From positions 1 through 33,445 of the forward strand of contig NZ_JPOC01000015.1 of NCBI RefSeq assembly GCF_000738775.1: a stretch of DNA of 33,445 nt. Direction: 5' to 3'. This DNA is from Prescottella defluvii (GTDB lineage Bacteria > Actinomycetota > Actinomycetes > Mycobacteriales > Mycobacteriaceae). Shown here piece by piece: positions 7,834-14,782 of the stretch. The notes beneath the pieces are model-generated. The model had not been told where the DNA came from, made no database searches, and was given only the letters and a program-made list of their open reading frames with translations. The first letter of the stretch is position 1. Every line of letters begins with the position of its first letter. A program made the position numbers and the translations under genes.

Positions 7834-8238
7834 TCAGGCCGGCGCCCACTGCGCTTGATTGCGTCCGCCGACGTCCACGATCTCCTTGCCGAGCGGCATC
7901 AGCGAGACGGGAATCATCTTGAGGTTCGCGATCGCGAGGGGGATGCCGATGATCGTGATGGCCATCGCGATCGCGCTGACGACGTGGCCGATCGCGAGCC
8001 ACACGCCCGCGAGGATCAGCCAGATGACGTTGCCGATGAGCGATCCGACGCCGGCGGTGGGCTTGTCGACGACGGTCTTGCCGAACGGCCACAGCGCGTA
8101 CAGCCCGATCCGGAACGACGCGATCCCGAACGGGATCGTGATGATGAGGATGCACATGATCAGCCCGGCCAGGAAGTAGCCGAGTGCCAGCCACAGGCCG
8201 CCGAAGATCAGCCAGATGATGTTCAGCAGGATCCTCAT
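7834..8238 (-). CDS. YccF-domain inner-membrane protein (Rv0870c-like)
   Basis: The 134-aa protein consists of two tandem YccF modules: residues 5-60 (IIWLIFGGLWLALGY ... LWPFGKTVV) and 71-123 (VIWLILAGVWLAIGH ... LMPLGKEIV). Each has two hydrophobic segments, giving about four membrane helices. The internal duplication is plain by eye. ATG 8238 has AAAGGAA upstream. The function of YccF proteins is unsettled. It lies 45 nt after the small membrane gene at 8284 and may be cotranscribed with it. Its M. tuberculosis counterpart sits next to cspB, which here is about 9.5 kb away. Confidence 0.9.
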   Translation of the reverse strand: MRILLNIIWLIFGGLWLALGYFLAGLIMCILIITIPFGIASFRIGLYALWPFGKTVVDKPTAGVGSLIGNVIWLILAGVWLAIGHVVSAIAMAITIIGIPLAIANLKMIPVSLMPLGKEIVDVGGRNQAQWAPA

Positions 8239-8283
8239 GGTGTTCCTTTCGGTGGTCCTGTCGGTGGTCCCGGAGTCTCCGAC

Positions 8284-8523
8284 TCAGCGGCTGCGACGCC
8301 CGGAGCGGAGAGCGTAGGCGATCGCGAGCACGAATCCGAGCGGGCACGCGAGCGTGAGGAAGTACAGAACGAGGCCGGGTGCGCCCTCGGAGAGTGCATG
8401 GACGAAGAAGATGGCGATGATCGCCGCGAAGCCGATCAGGAAGCTGACGATGGCTGCGTAGAACAGTCCCTTGCCGGCCTGGTCGGGGGTATCAGTGTCG
8501 CTGCGGTTCGAATCGTTCGTCAC
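8284..8523 (-). CDS. Small two-helix membrane protein
   Basis: The 79-aa product (from GTG 8523) has an acidic, Asp-rich N-terminus, two hydrophobic segments at about 19-42 and 49-70, and an Arg-rich C-terminus (RSGRRSR), so both ends are probably cytoplasmic. A GTG at 8541 would add six residues; neither start has a clear ribosome site, so a leaderless message is possible. It is followed 45 nt later by the YccF gene and is divergent from the secreted-protein gene at 8639. No family was recognised. Confidence 0.65.
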   Translation of the reverse strand: MTNDSNRSDTDTPDQAGKGLFYAAIVSFLIGFAAIIAIFFVHALSEGAPGLVLYFLTLACPLGFVLAIAYALRSGRRSR

Positions 8524-8638
8524 AACACAACGGTAGGCCACCGGTGGCGGCGAGGTGCACGCGCTTCCGAAGTGGAGCGGGGGAGAATTATCACCGAATT
8601 GGACGCTTGATCACATTTGCTCCCCTAGGCTCCGCGCC

Positions 8639-9244
8639 ATGACTGCTTTCACTCGTATGTCCGGAGCCCTCGCGTGGCAGGGCAAGGTTCTGGGCGGCGT
8701 GCTGCTCGCGCTCTTCCTCGCGGCAGCCGCGGTGATCGCGGTCCCGTCCGTCGCTCGTGCCGACACCCCGGCCCCCACCGTCGAGTACTCGACCGACAAC
8801 GGTGCCACCTGGGGCGACGCCGACGTGATCGACTGGAATCCCGGTGAGCTGGTGCCCGGGCGGGTACTCGCCACCAGCTTCCAGATCCGCAACATCTCCG
8901 GTGTGGAGGGCGTCGTCGGCTTCTCGGTGGGCAACTACACGCTCACTCCCGGTATGACCGCCACCGCCCGCGTCGACATCGACGGCCAGATCGGCAACCC
9001 GGTCACGCTCACCGAAACCCGCACGGTGGCGCCGGGAACGAAGCTCGGCTCGGTCCATCTCGGAGCGAACGAGACCGCCGCGATCTCCCTGGTCGTCGGC
9101 ATGCCCGCGGACGCCGGCAACCAGACGCAGAACGGTGAGGCCAACCCGATGTGGTCCGTCGGCTTCACGCCCGGCCCCGGCGACGTCGCCACCGGCCCCC
9201 TCGGCTCTCTCGGCTCCCTTGGCGCCGGGAGCTTCGCCTCCTGA
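8639..9244 (+). CDS. Secreted protein with conventional Sec signal peptide
   Basis: The 201-aa protein begins at ATG 8639 with a long n-region, a hydrophobic core at about 18-36 and a VARA-D cleavage site near residue 41. The mature part is beta-rich, starting PAPTVEYSTDNGATW, with acidic and Thr-rich stretches and a Gly/Ser/Leu-rich tail (GPLGSLGSLGAG). It lacks the W-N/S-D-T-E-T SipW signature of the proteins at 11.6-14.8 kb. It is followed by a strong hairpin and then a SipW-type signal peptidase on the same strand. I infer a surface or matrix component; no family was recognised. Confidence 0.8.
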   Translation: MTAFTRMSGALAWQGKVLGGVLLALFLAAAAVIAVPSVARADTPAPTVEYSTDNGATWGDADVIDWNPGELVPGRVLATSFQIRNISGVEGVVGFSVGNYTLTPGMTATARVDIDGQIGNPVTLTETRTVAPGTKLGSVHLGANETAAISLVVGMPADAGNQTQNGEANPMWSVGFTPGPGDVATGPLGSLGSLGAGSFAS

Positions 9245-9270
9245 TCGAGCAGCGGGCCCGCTGACCCATC

Positions 9271-9325
9271 GAACGGGCGGTTATCCGACTCGGCACTCGG
9301 CCGATGGTCGGATAACCGCCCGTTC
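9271..9325. terminator. Perfect 19-bp stem, terminator
   Basis: Arms 9271-9289 and 9307-9325 pair perfectly around a 17-nt loop, 27 nt after the stop of the secreted-protein gene. It probably ends that transcript, so the signal peptidase at 9392 needs its own promoter in the roughly 65 nt that follow or depends on read-through. Confidence 0.85.
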
Positions 9326-9391
9326 GGTGTTGCACGGTCCAGTCAGTGGAATTACCGTCGGCGCCTTACCCGGCTAGTGATTGAGTTGAGC

Positions 9392-9952
9392 ATGGCAATT
9401 GATCGAAAGCGCACTAGCTCCGGCCGTTCCCGCGGTTGGGAGATCGCACTCAACGTCGGCGCGGTCGTCGGGCTGATCTGTGTGCTGGCGACGGTGGCGT
9501 CGTTGGTGTTCGGTATAAAGCCGCTGATCTTCCGGTCGGGGTCGATGTCGCCGGACATTCCGACTGGCGCGCTGGCGCTTTCGCGGACGACACCTGCCGG
9601 TGACCTCGCGATCGGTGACGTCGTGAGTGTGTTCAACGATCAGGGTACGAGGATCACGCATCGTGTCCACGAGATCGTTTCGCAGGACGGTGGTTCCGCC
9701 GTCCTGATCCTCAAGGGCGATGCCAACGAGCATGCCGACCTCATGCCGTACACGGTGGCGGAGGCCGATCGGATGTTCGCGAGCGTGCCGGTCCTTGGCT
9801 ACGTGGTGTCGTGGTTGTCGTCGCCGGTCGCTATTTTCCTGGGTGGCGTGCTTGCCGGTGGACTGCTGGTGCTGGCATTCGGGCCGGTGGCGCAGGCGCA
9901 GCGCAAGTTCGACGACTCCGATTCCGATTCCGATTCGGACGCCGAGTTGTGA
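9392..9952 (+). CDS. SipW/ER-type signal peptidase I (S26B), copy 1
   Basis: The 186-aa membrane protease has a first helix at about 17-42, the serine box FRSGSMSP (Ser51), the histidine box ITHRV (His90, in place of the Lys of ordinary bacterial LepB), and the GDANEHAD aspartate box at 109-116, followed by a second helix at about 136-164. The Ser-His arrangement defines the archaeal/ER/SipW class, which in Firmicutes matures biofilm-matrix proteins. The C-terminus is an unusual Ser-Asp alternating tail (DDSDSDSDSD). ATG 9392 is preferred; GTG 9377 is an alternative and neither has a strong ribosome site. Its likely clients are encoded nearby. Confidence 0.9.
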   Translation: MAIDRKRTSSGRSRGWEIALNVGAVVGLICVLATVASLVFGIKPLIFRSGSMSPDIPTGALALSRTTPAGDLAIGDVVSVFNDQGTRITHRVHEIVSQDGGSAVLILKGDANEHADLMPYTVAEADRMFASVPVLGYVVSWLSSPVAIFLGGVLAGGLLVLAFGPVAQAQRKFDDSDSDSDSDAEL

Positions 9953-9988
9953 CGGATGCACCGCACCGTCCTGGGCACAGTGCCTGAT

Positions 9989-10310
9989 CTACTGCGGTGG
10001 ACGGTGGAGGTGGTCCTCGCGACGCTTCGCTTCCCGTCGGGCACGTTCGTGTGAGAGTGCCCCGGCGACCAGTTCGCCCAGGTGGTGGCGATGGTTGACG
10101 CGGGGCGAGCGTCCCGGACTCCGTTGGGGCCATTCGGGTTTGTCAGCTTCCAGGGCCTTCGTGAACGAGCGCATGGCAGGCGTGGCAGGTCAGGCTCTCG
10201 TTGGCGCTGCCGCGTGCACCAACGCCTCCCGATTCGCAACCCACGTCGTCGGCGGCGCTCGCGCTCGTCGGGTGCGTCGCCGTCGGAGTGTAGGTGGGCC
10301 AGGAGACTAG
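9989..10310 (-). pseudogene. Probable relic of an HNH endonuclease gene
   Basis: No single open frame spans this stretch, yet successive minus-strand frames read like one decayed protein. One frame gives NESLTCHACHALVHEGP, resembling the C-terminal half of an HNH nuclease (Asn, Cys-x2-Cys, then His). A second continues WKLTNPNGPNGVRDARP and a third ends HHLGELVAGALSHERAR and a stop at 9989. Two frameshifts would be needed. It lies at the junction of the plus-strand and minus-strand halves of the secretion locus. Alternative: non-coding spacer with chance similarity. Confidence 0.4.
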
Positions 10311-10471
10311 GGGCGTCGTCGTCCGATGATGAGTATGCCGATCACCCCGATGGCCACGAATGCCACAGATGCGGGCTGCGCCCACCAGCCGATGAAGTAT
10401 CCGCCGACCCCGATGGCGCCGACGGTTCCGATCACGCCGACAGCGAGCAGGAGCGCTGCGATCACCGCCAC
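10307..10471 (-). CDS. Small two-helix membrane protein, 54 aa
   Basis: From GTG 10471, with AAGGGAG about 5 nt upstream, the frame encodes 54 residues: hydrophobic segment 1 (about 1-24), a turn containing YFIGWWAQP, hydrophobic segment 2 (about 32-48) and an Arg-rich end (GRRRP). The frame is open upstream to 10579, but that part overlaps the terminator hairpin and lacks a ribosome site. It is the last minus-strand gene of the secretion locus. No family recognised. Confidence 0.6.
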   Translation of the reverse strand: MAVIAALLLAVGVIGTVGAIGVGGYFIGWWAQPASVAFVAIGVIGILIIGRRRP

Positions 10472-10537
10472 GAGTGCTCCCTTCGATCGGCCGCGGTGCG
10501 GGACTGCGAGGAACGTAACGGGCGATGGCGAACGTAG

Positions 10538-10588
10538 TTCGGGCGGATGCCGGTCCCCGTCATGTGGGGAGGCCGGCATCCGCCCGAA
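10538..10588. terminator. Long inverted repeat ending the 12266-10604 transcript
   Basis: Arms 10538-10553 and 10573-10588 (16 nt each) pair perfectly, and an inner TCCCC/GGGGA pair (10554-10558 with 10566-10570) extends the stem after a 2-nt bulge. It lies 16 nt beyond the stop of the mucin-like exported protein. Confidence 0.82.
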
Positions 10589-10603
10589 TGTGCGTGAGTC
10601 TGA

Positions 10604-11623
10604 TCAGCTGATCGCGCAGGTGGCGGTATCCACGTAGTGGACGGCACCGTCACCGTCGGTGACCGCGAGGGTCCCGTCGCCGTTGTCGGTGATCTTTTCG
10701 GCGCCGTCAACCGTCGCACTGCACTGTTCGACGCCATCGGAGAGGACGGCAACGTTGTCGTCGGCCAACTCTGCGGTCAGTCCCTCACCCAGATCGACCT
10801 CACGGTCGGCTGCACCAGACGGACGCGTGGTCGTCGTGGTCGTGGTTGTCGGCTGTGTGGTGGTCGTGGTGACGGACGGTGTCTCGGTCGTGGACGTCGG
10901 TGCTTCTGTCGTGGTCGAAGGCGTAGACGTAGAAGGTGTTTCGGTCGTGGACGTCGGTGCTTCCGTCGTCGTCGTTGTCGCGCTCGGCGTTGATGTCACA
11001 TCGACCGGGTCAGGCCCGCCGAGGGGCCCGCCGCCTTCCTGTTGGATGGCAACTCGAGCTGATACACCGAATGGATCCCAAGTGGTCTGGTTTTCCCAGG
11101 CGTTGTTGGCCTGGCTGGGGGATGGGCCGTTCTCGCATTCGGTCCTGCTGCTGGTGAGGTCCTTGTACGAGATTGCGGTGTTGGCTCCCCTCCAGCCGGA
11201 AGACCTGGCGGGCCCGTTCAGCGTGTGCACGCGGGCGTACACGCTGGCCCGGGGGCTGGTTGTGCTGATCCCGTTGAGCGAAGTTGTGGTCTGGGCGGGG
11301 TACTCCCAGTAGAGCGATCCGTCTCCATGCACAAGTCGGACCACGTAGCCGGTCGCACCGGGGACCGCAGGCCAAGACAGGTTTGCGCGTCGACCAAGAA
11401 GGTTCAAGCCACCGCTCGTTGAGCAGTTGACTTGGGCCGTAAGTGGTGTCGGGAAGTAGTTGCCGGTCGCGAGCATCGAGACATTCGCGGTACCGGTGTC
11501 GGTGAGGCTGGCCTGTGTGCCTGCCGACTGGGCGAGTCCCAGCGCCACGACAACGACGCCGCCGATCGCGAGAGCGGAGCGTAGCGACAGCATCCGGGCA
11601 CGGAAGTTGCGAGTGTTAGCCAT
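10604..11623 (-). CDS. SipW-type exported protein with FN3-like domain and mucin-like Thr/Ser stalk
   Basis: The 339-aa protein starts at ATG 11623 (AGGAG upstream). The N-terminus has a basic region, a hydrophobic core at about 17-36, and a SipW-like junction (QASLTDTGTANVSMLATG). Residues about 75-150 resemble a fibronectin type III fold (LSWPAVPGATGYVVRL). Residues about 205-275 are Thr/Ser/Pro/Glu-rich, with units such as TTTEAPTSTTETPS, typical of extended, possibly glycosylated stalks. A C-terminal domain of about 70 residues has two Cys, likely disulfide-bonded. There is no LPXTG motif. It is 28 nt after the exported protein at 11652 and likely in its operon. Role inferred: surface adhesin or matrix protein. 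Confidence 0.85.
   Translation of the reverse strand: MANTRNFRARMLSLRSALAIGGVVVVALGLAQSAGTQASLTDTGTANVSMLATGNYFPTPLTAQVNCSTSGGLNLLGRRANLSWPAVPGATGYVVRLVHGDGSLYWEYPAQTTTSLNGISTTSPRASVYARVHTLNGPARSSGWRGANTAISYKDLTSSRTECENGPSPSQANNAWENQTTWDPFGVSARVAIQQEGGGPLGGPDPVDVTSTPSATTTTTEAPTSTTETPSTSTPSTTTEAPTSTTETPSVTTTTTQPTTTTTTTTRPSGAADREVDLGEGLTAELADDNVAVLSDGVEQCSATVDGAEKITDNGDGTLAVTDGDGAVHYVDTATCAIS
10878..10972 (-). repeat. In-frame 57-bp-spaced direct repeat in the stalk
   Basis: The 38-nt segments 10878-10915 and 10935-10972 differ at three positions and are offset by 57 bp (19 codons). They encode the repeated Thr/Ser/Glu/Pro stalk unit of the exported protein and could change copy number by slippage or recombination. 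Confidence 0.8.
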
Positions 11624-11651
11624 GTCAGTCTCCTAGAGGTTCGCCGCTGGC

Positions 11652-12266
11652 TTACGCGCCGCTCGGTACTTCGGTTGCTGTGAATTCGAATGCCGCACCG
11701 AGGTACTTCATTCGGGTGGTGTCCGGTGCGGTCGAACTCAAGGTGATCTGGAAGCACAGGTTCTCCGTGCCCTCGGCCTTGGTGAGGGTCCGTGACGGGA
11801 TCAGGTCAACCGGCGCGGCAGTCGACAGCGCCTTCGAGTCGATCAGGGTGCCGCCGCTGCATGTGGTGTTGTTGCTGCTTCCGCCGTCGTACACGGCGAC
11901 TGTGAGACTGCTCGCGAGGCCGGCGTCACCGTTCGCGGTAGCTTTCGCGACGTAGGCGAAGTCCACGGCGCCAGTGTTCTGAACCGGCAGCATCGCGGCG
12001 ACGCTGTTGCCCTTGAGTATGCTCGTCTTCTCCAGCGCGGTGAAGGCGTGGCTCGGGCGGTCGCCGTTCAACTTGAGCTGAATGGATCCCGTGCTGAAGA
12101 CGCCCGACGTCGCAGTCGCGCTGTTCGACCATGCCGCCATCGTGCCCACCGCGCCCAGTCCGAGGACCATCCCGAGGGACAGGACGGCACGCGTGCGGGT
12201 CCAGGCGCCATGACTAATACGTCCACGCATCTGCACTGCCCTGCGCTTTCCCTCGTGTGATGTCAT
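11652..12266 (-). CDS. Exported protein with SipW-type signal, TasA/camelysin-like
   Basis: The 204-aa protein has a long basic n-region, a hydrophobic core at about 29-45 and the junction AAWSNSATATSGVFSTGSIQLKLNG, typical of SipW-cleaved substrates where the W-S-D/N segment begins the mature part. The remaining about 155 residues are beta-rich with two Cys (about 136 and 171), as in TasA/camelysin-like proteins. ATG 12266 was taken as start; Met13 is an alternative. It probably has its own promoter, since a hairpin at 12406-12446 separates it from the operon upstream. The next gene follows after 28 nt. Confidence 0.85.
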   Translation of the reverse strand: MTSHEGKRRAVQMRGRISHGAWTRTRAVLSLGMVLGLGAVGTMAAWSNSATATSGVFSTGSIQLKLNGDRPSHAFTALEKTSILKGNSVAAMLPVQNTGAVDFAYVAKATANGDAGLASSLTVAVYDGGSSNNTTCSGGTLIDSKALSTAAPVDLIPSRTLTKAEGTENLCFQITLSSTAPDTTRMKYLGAAFEFTATEVPSGA

Positions 12267-12405
12267 TGTGTTGACCTACTTCGTTTCCGTCGTTCTGGTG
12301 CTGCCGCCCGCCAGCAGCGTGCTCGCCATACCTCTCGATAGTCGATCTACCGGCAACACGATGAGCTCCTTCACTTTCCGCTGATACACGAATTCCGTTT
12401 GGAAA

Positions 12406-12446
12406 TCAGGGCCGCCGAATGGGAGGGGGTCCGACGACGGCCCTGA
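12406..12446. terminator. Hairpin ending the signal peptidase operon
   Basis: Arms 12406-12417 and 12435-12446 (TCAGGGCC.../...GGCCCTGA) pair with one mismatch around a 17-nt loop, 22 nt beyond the stop of the lipoprotein gene (12468). The remaining stretch to 12267 probably holds the promoter of the exported-protein gene at 12266; I see no frame or further structure in it. Confidence 0.55.
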
Positions 12447-12467
12447 CGTTTGATGCGCGTGACCCGG

Positions 12468-13043
12468 TCAGGGGAGTACCTGTTCGAGGTGGACGCCGAT
12501 GTCTTGGAAGTTCGCTGCGGCCGACTGCCCGGCAGTGCCGGCCGTTTGCCGATCGAAGGTGAACGTCGCCGCAACCTCGACGGTTGCACCGTTGTGTGCT
12601 GTGGTGACGACGTTTCCGGTCGGCAGCGGCGACCCGTTGATGCTCGTCGTCACCTGCGGTACCAGTTTCGCGGTGAGCTGACCACCACTGGTGAAGGTCA
12701 CGGGGTCGGTCGTGAGTCGCGCCTTCAGGCCGTCGCCCGAGAGGGTGAGCTGGAAGCTGGCCTTGTAGATGAGGGCGTCACCCGGCACGATCCGGAAGGA
12801 AGCGGTGTCGATGGGCCCGTTCTGGTCGCTCCATACCGGTGCGGAGACCTGGGTGAGTGCGAGCTTGCCGGAAGTGTTTCCACCACCACCGATTTCCGTC
12901 GGCGGGGCGGTGGTCGTCGGCGCGGTGGTGGTGCCACCGCTGGAACTGCTACCGCCACCGAGGCTGCCGGTGTCGCAGCCTGCGGTGAACAACACGGAAG
13001 CGAGCGCCACCGCGGCAACTCCGCACTTCGTGAAGGCTTTCAT
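12468..13043 (-). CDS. Lipoprotein paralog of the RER_14450-type exported protein
   Basis: The 191-aa protein has a type II signal peptide with lipobox LFTAGC (Cys23), followed by a Gly/Ser/Thr/Pro linker to about residue 60. The rest aligns with the protein at 14264-14782: shared points are GKL near the start of the domain, F[KR]IVPGD[VA]L[VI]YKA in the middle, and matching beta-strand patterns to the end. So the same fold is anchored to the membrane as a lipoprotein instead of being a SipW substrate. Its ATG overlaps the signal peptidase stop by 4 nt (ATGA), implying translational coupling. I infer a membrane anchor or assembly base for the released paralog. Confidence 0.85.
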   Translation of the reverse strand: MKAFTKCGVAAVALASVLFTAGCDTGSLGGGSSSSGGTTTAPTTTAPPTEIGGGGNTSGKLALTQVSAPVWSDQNGPIDTASFRIVPGDALIYKASFQLTLSGDGLKARLTTDPVTFTSGGQLTAKLVPQVTTSINGSPLPTGNVVTTAHNGATVEVAATFTFDRQTAGTAGQSAAANFQDIGVHLEQVLP

Positions 13044-13726
13044 CGGACTAGTTCGTTCCCCTCGCTCGGGTTTTCGCGCAGGATCGGAGCACTCGACGCA
13101 TGAGGGTCGAACACTGGGATTTCAGTGGTGATAGCGGTGGAATCATCCTCCGCAGCAACGTCCTTCCGCTGGCGGCGTACTCGTGCCTTGTCGCGGACGG
13201 AGCCGACGAACATGACAACCGCATACGCCAACAGGCCGCCCACCACCACCGCAAGGAGCGCGGAACGCTGCTTGCCTGATATGAAGTTGTTGACGTAGCC
13301 GACGTACGGGACTGCGTACCAGACTTTTCCGCGGACCTGTCCGGGAACTACAGGTCGCTCGTCCGGTGCCCGGTTGGCGTCACCCTGCGTGGTGAACCGC
13401 AGCTCACCCTTCGCCGAGTACTGCACTGCGGTGATGCGGTGCGTGACGACATCGACCTTCCCGGATTCCCACTGGAACGTGATGGCGTCACCGACGCCGA
13501 GTGTTCCGGCGTCCACCGGCTTGACGACGACGAGCGTGCCCGGAGGATACGTCGGCTCCATCGACCCAGTAAGCACCGTGTACGGCGTCGACCCGGTGAC
13601 CCGGGGAATCACGATCGTCAATGCCAGGATGCCCACCATGACGATGAGCAGGAGCCACGACACGACCGACTTGACCCACCACCAGGCGGTGGTCGATTCA
13701 ACATCAGAGTCGTTGGCGTGGCTCAT
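13040..13726 (-). CDS. sipW: SipW/ER-type signal peptidase I (S26B), copy 2
   Basis: The 228-aa protease begins at ATG 13726. It has an N-terminal helix at about 15-40, the serine box TGSMEPT (Ser55), the histidine box VTHRI (His96), the QGDAN aspartate box (Asp116), a second helix at about 152-172 and a charged cytoplasmic tail of about 55 residues. His instead of Lys marks the SipW class. It starts 2 nt after one SipW-signal substrate and overlaps the lipoprotein gene by 4 nt, so it is the dedicated peptidase of this operon. It differs clearly from copy 1 at 9392, suggesting different clients. Confidence 0.94.
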   Translation of the reverse strand: MSHANDSDVESTTAWWWVKSVVSWLLLIVMVGILALTIVIPRVTGSTPYTVLTGSMEPTYPPGTLVVVKPVDAGTLGVGDAITFQWESGKVDVVTHRITAVQYSAKGELRFTTQGDANRAPDERPVVPGQVRGKVWYAVPYVGYVNNFISGKQRSALLAVVVGGLLAYAVVMFVGSVRDKARVRRQRKDVAAEDDSTAITTEIPVFDPHASSAPILRENPSEGNELVR

Positions 13727-13728
13727 GT

Positions 13729-14259
13729 TCAGACCTGGCTGGCGTCGAACGTGAACGTCGTGGTGGAACTGACACCCCCGGGTGCGCCCGCGCCGACCGT
13801 CCCGCGCAGGCACAGAACGGTGGTGGCATTCGGCTGCAGTGCGGGCTGTAGCGTGCTGGCAGCGCCGATCATGGGGCCGTCATACAGCGACGTGCCGGCA
13901 GGGTCACCAGCTGCCGTACAGGCAGTCTCGTTCGCGACTTGCCACACTTTGAGAGTCAGCGGAAGCGCCGTGTTCGACTGAGTGACACCGGCCAGCTTGT
14001 ACTGCATCGGTACGTTGCCAGTGTTCTTGACCGTCAACGGAGTCTGCGAGTACCCGCCGACAGCAAGGTCGGTCTTCCCGAACGAGTCGAGAGTGAAGGA
14101 CCCGGTGCCGACGCCGATGTCCAAAGTGCCGGCGGTGATCGTCGCGCCGGGAAGCGTCTCGGTGTCACTCCACAGGGCGCCGGTCTGCTGGGCCGAAAAG
14201 AAAATCAGCCCAACAGCCGGCACCGCTGCAAGTGCCCACCAACGGTGGTTCTTCGACAA
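13729..14259 (-). CDS. Exported protein with SipW-type signal peptide
   Basis: The 176-aa protein starts at TTG 14259, 4 nt after the previous stop. A basic start and hydrophobic core (8-26) lead to GALWSDTETLPGATITAGTL at 27-46, a near-textbook SipW-substrate signature and almost the same as in the gene upstream (AAWNDTETLDGGTITAGKL). The mature part is beta-rich with a TPLTVKNTGNVPMQYKL stretch typical of TasA/camelysin-like proteins, and two Cys. Gap to the signal peptidase start is 2 nt. Expected to be released or assembled on the surface. Confidence 0.9.
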   Translation of the reverse strand: MSKNHRWWALAAVPAVGLIFFSAQQTGALWSDTETLPGATITAGTLDIGVGTGSFTLDSFGKTDLAVGGYSQTPLTVKNTGNVPMQYKLAGVTQSNTALPLTLKVWQVANETACTAAGDPAGTSLYDGPMIGAASTLQPALQPNATTVLCLRGTVGAGAPGGVSSTTTFTFDASQV

Positions 14260-14263
14260 GGCT

Positions 14264-14782
14264 CTACTGCTGCTGGAGCTTCAGCTGAACGCCGTTGAGT
14301 GCCGCGGTAGCGCCCTGGGACGTCACGCCGTCGGTGTCAGCATCGAACGTGACCGTCGTCTCGACGGTCGCCGAGCGCGGCCCTGCCTGCGAGGAGATGA
14401 CGCCGGTGGCAGAATCGACGCCCGTAGCCGTGACAGTGGGAGTGCCCCAGGTCAACCCATCGAACGTGCCAGCGGTGCCCGGATCCAGAGTCAGTGTGGC
14501 GTTGAGGTTGGTGCCTTCTGCGATGAAGGTCGTGGTCGCCTTGTAGACCAAGACGTCGCCGGGGACGATCTTGAAGGTTTCGAGGTCGACCTCGTTGCCT
14601 TCGGTAGCTGCGTCCTCGTACCAGGTGCCGGTCGTGGTCCCGGTGAACTGCAGCTTTCCAGCGGTGATGGTGCCGCCGTCGAGGGTCTCGGTGTCGTTCC
14701 ACGCGGCGAAGGTGCCGGCACCACCGGCAAGGAGCAGTGCCGCGGCGCCGGCGGCGATTGCGCCCTTGGTCTTCTTGTTCAT
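14264..14782 (-). CDS. Alternate signal-mediated exported protein (RER_14450 family)
   Basis: The 172-aa protein starts at ATG 14782. Residues 1-26 form a Lys-rich start and Ala/Gly-rich core; residues 26-44 carry AAWNDTETLDGGTITAGKL, the SipW-cognate motif. The mature beta-rich domain contains FKIVPGDVLVYKA and matches what I know of the RER_14450 family first described in Rhodococcus. It has no Cys and many Thr, as expected of a fibre subunit. It is the first gene of the 14782-12468 operon, usually the most highly expressed position, so it may be the major subunit (inference). A small GC hairpin lies 22 nt upstream of the start. Confidence 0.9.
   Translation of the reverse strand: MNKKTKGAIAAGAAALLLAGGAGTFAAWNDTETLDGGTITAGKLQFTGTTTGTWYEDAATEGNEVDLETFKIVPGDVLVYKATTTFIAEGTNLNATLTLDPGTAGTFDGLTWGTPTVTATGVDSATGVISSQAGPRSATVETTVTFDADTDGVTSQGATAALNGVQLKLQQQ

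Noticed and set aside
8555-8638. Upstream extension of the secreted protein gene to 8555
   Set aside because: The extension would put 28 hydrophilic residues before the signal peptide; ATG 8639 gives a normal signal peptide.
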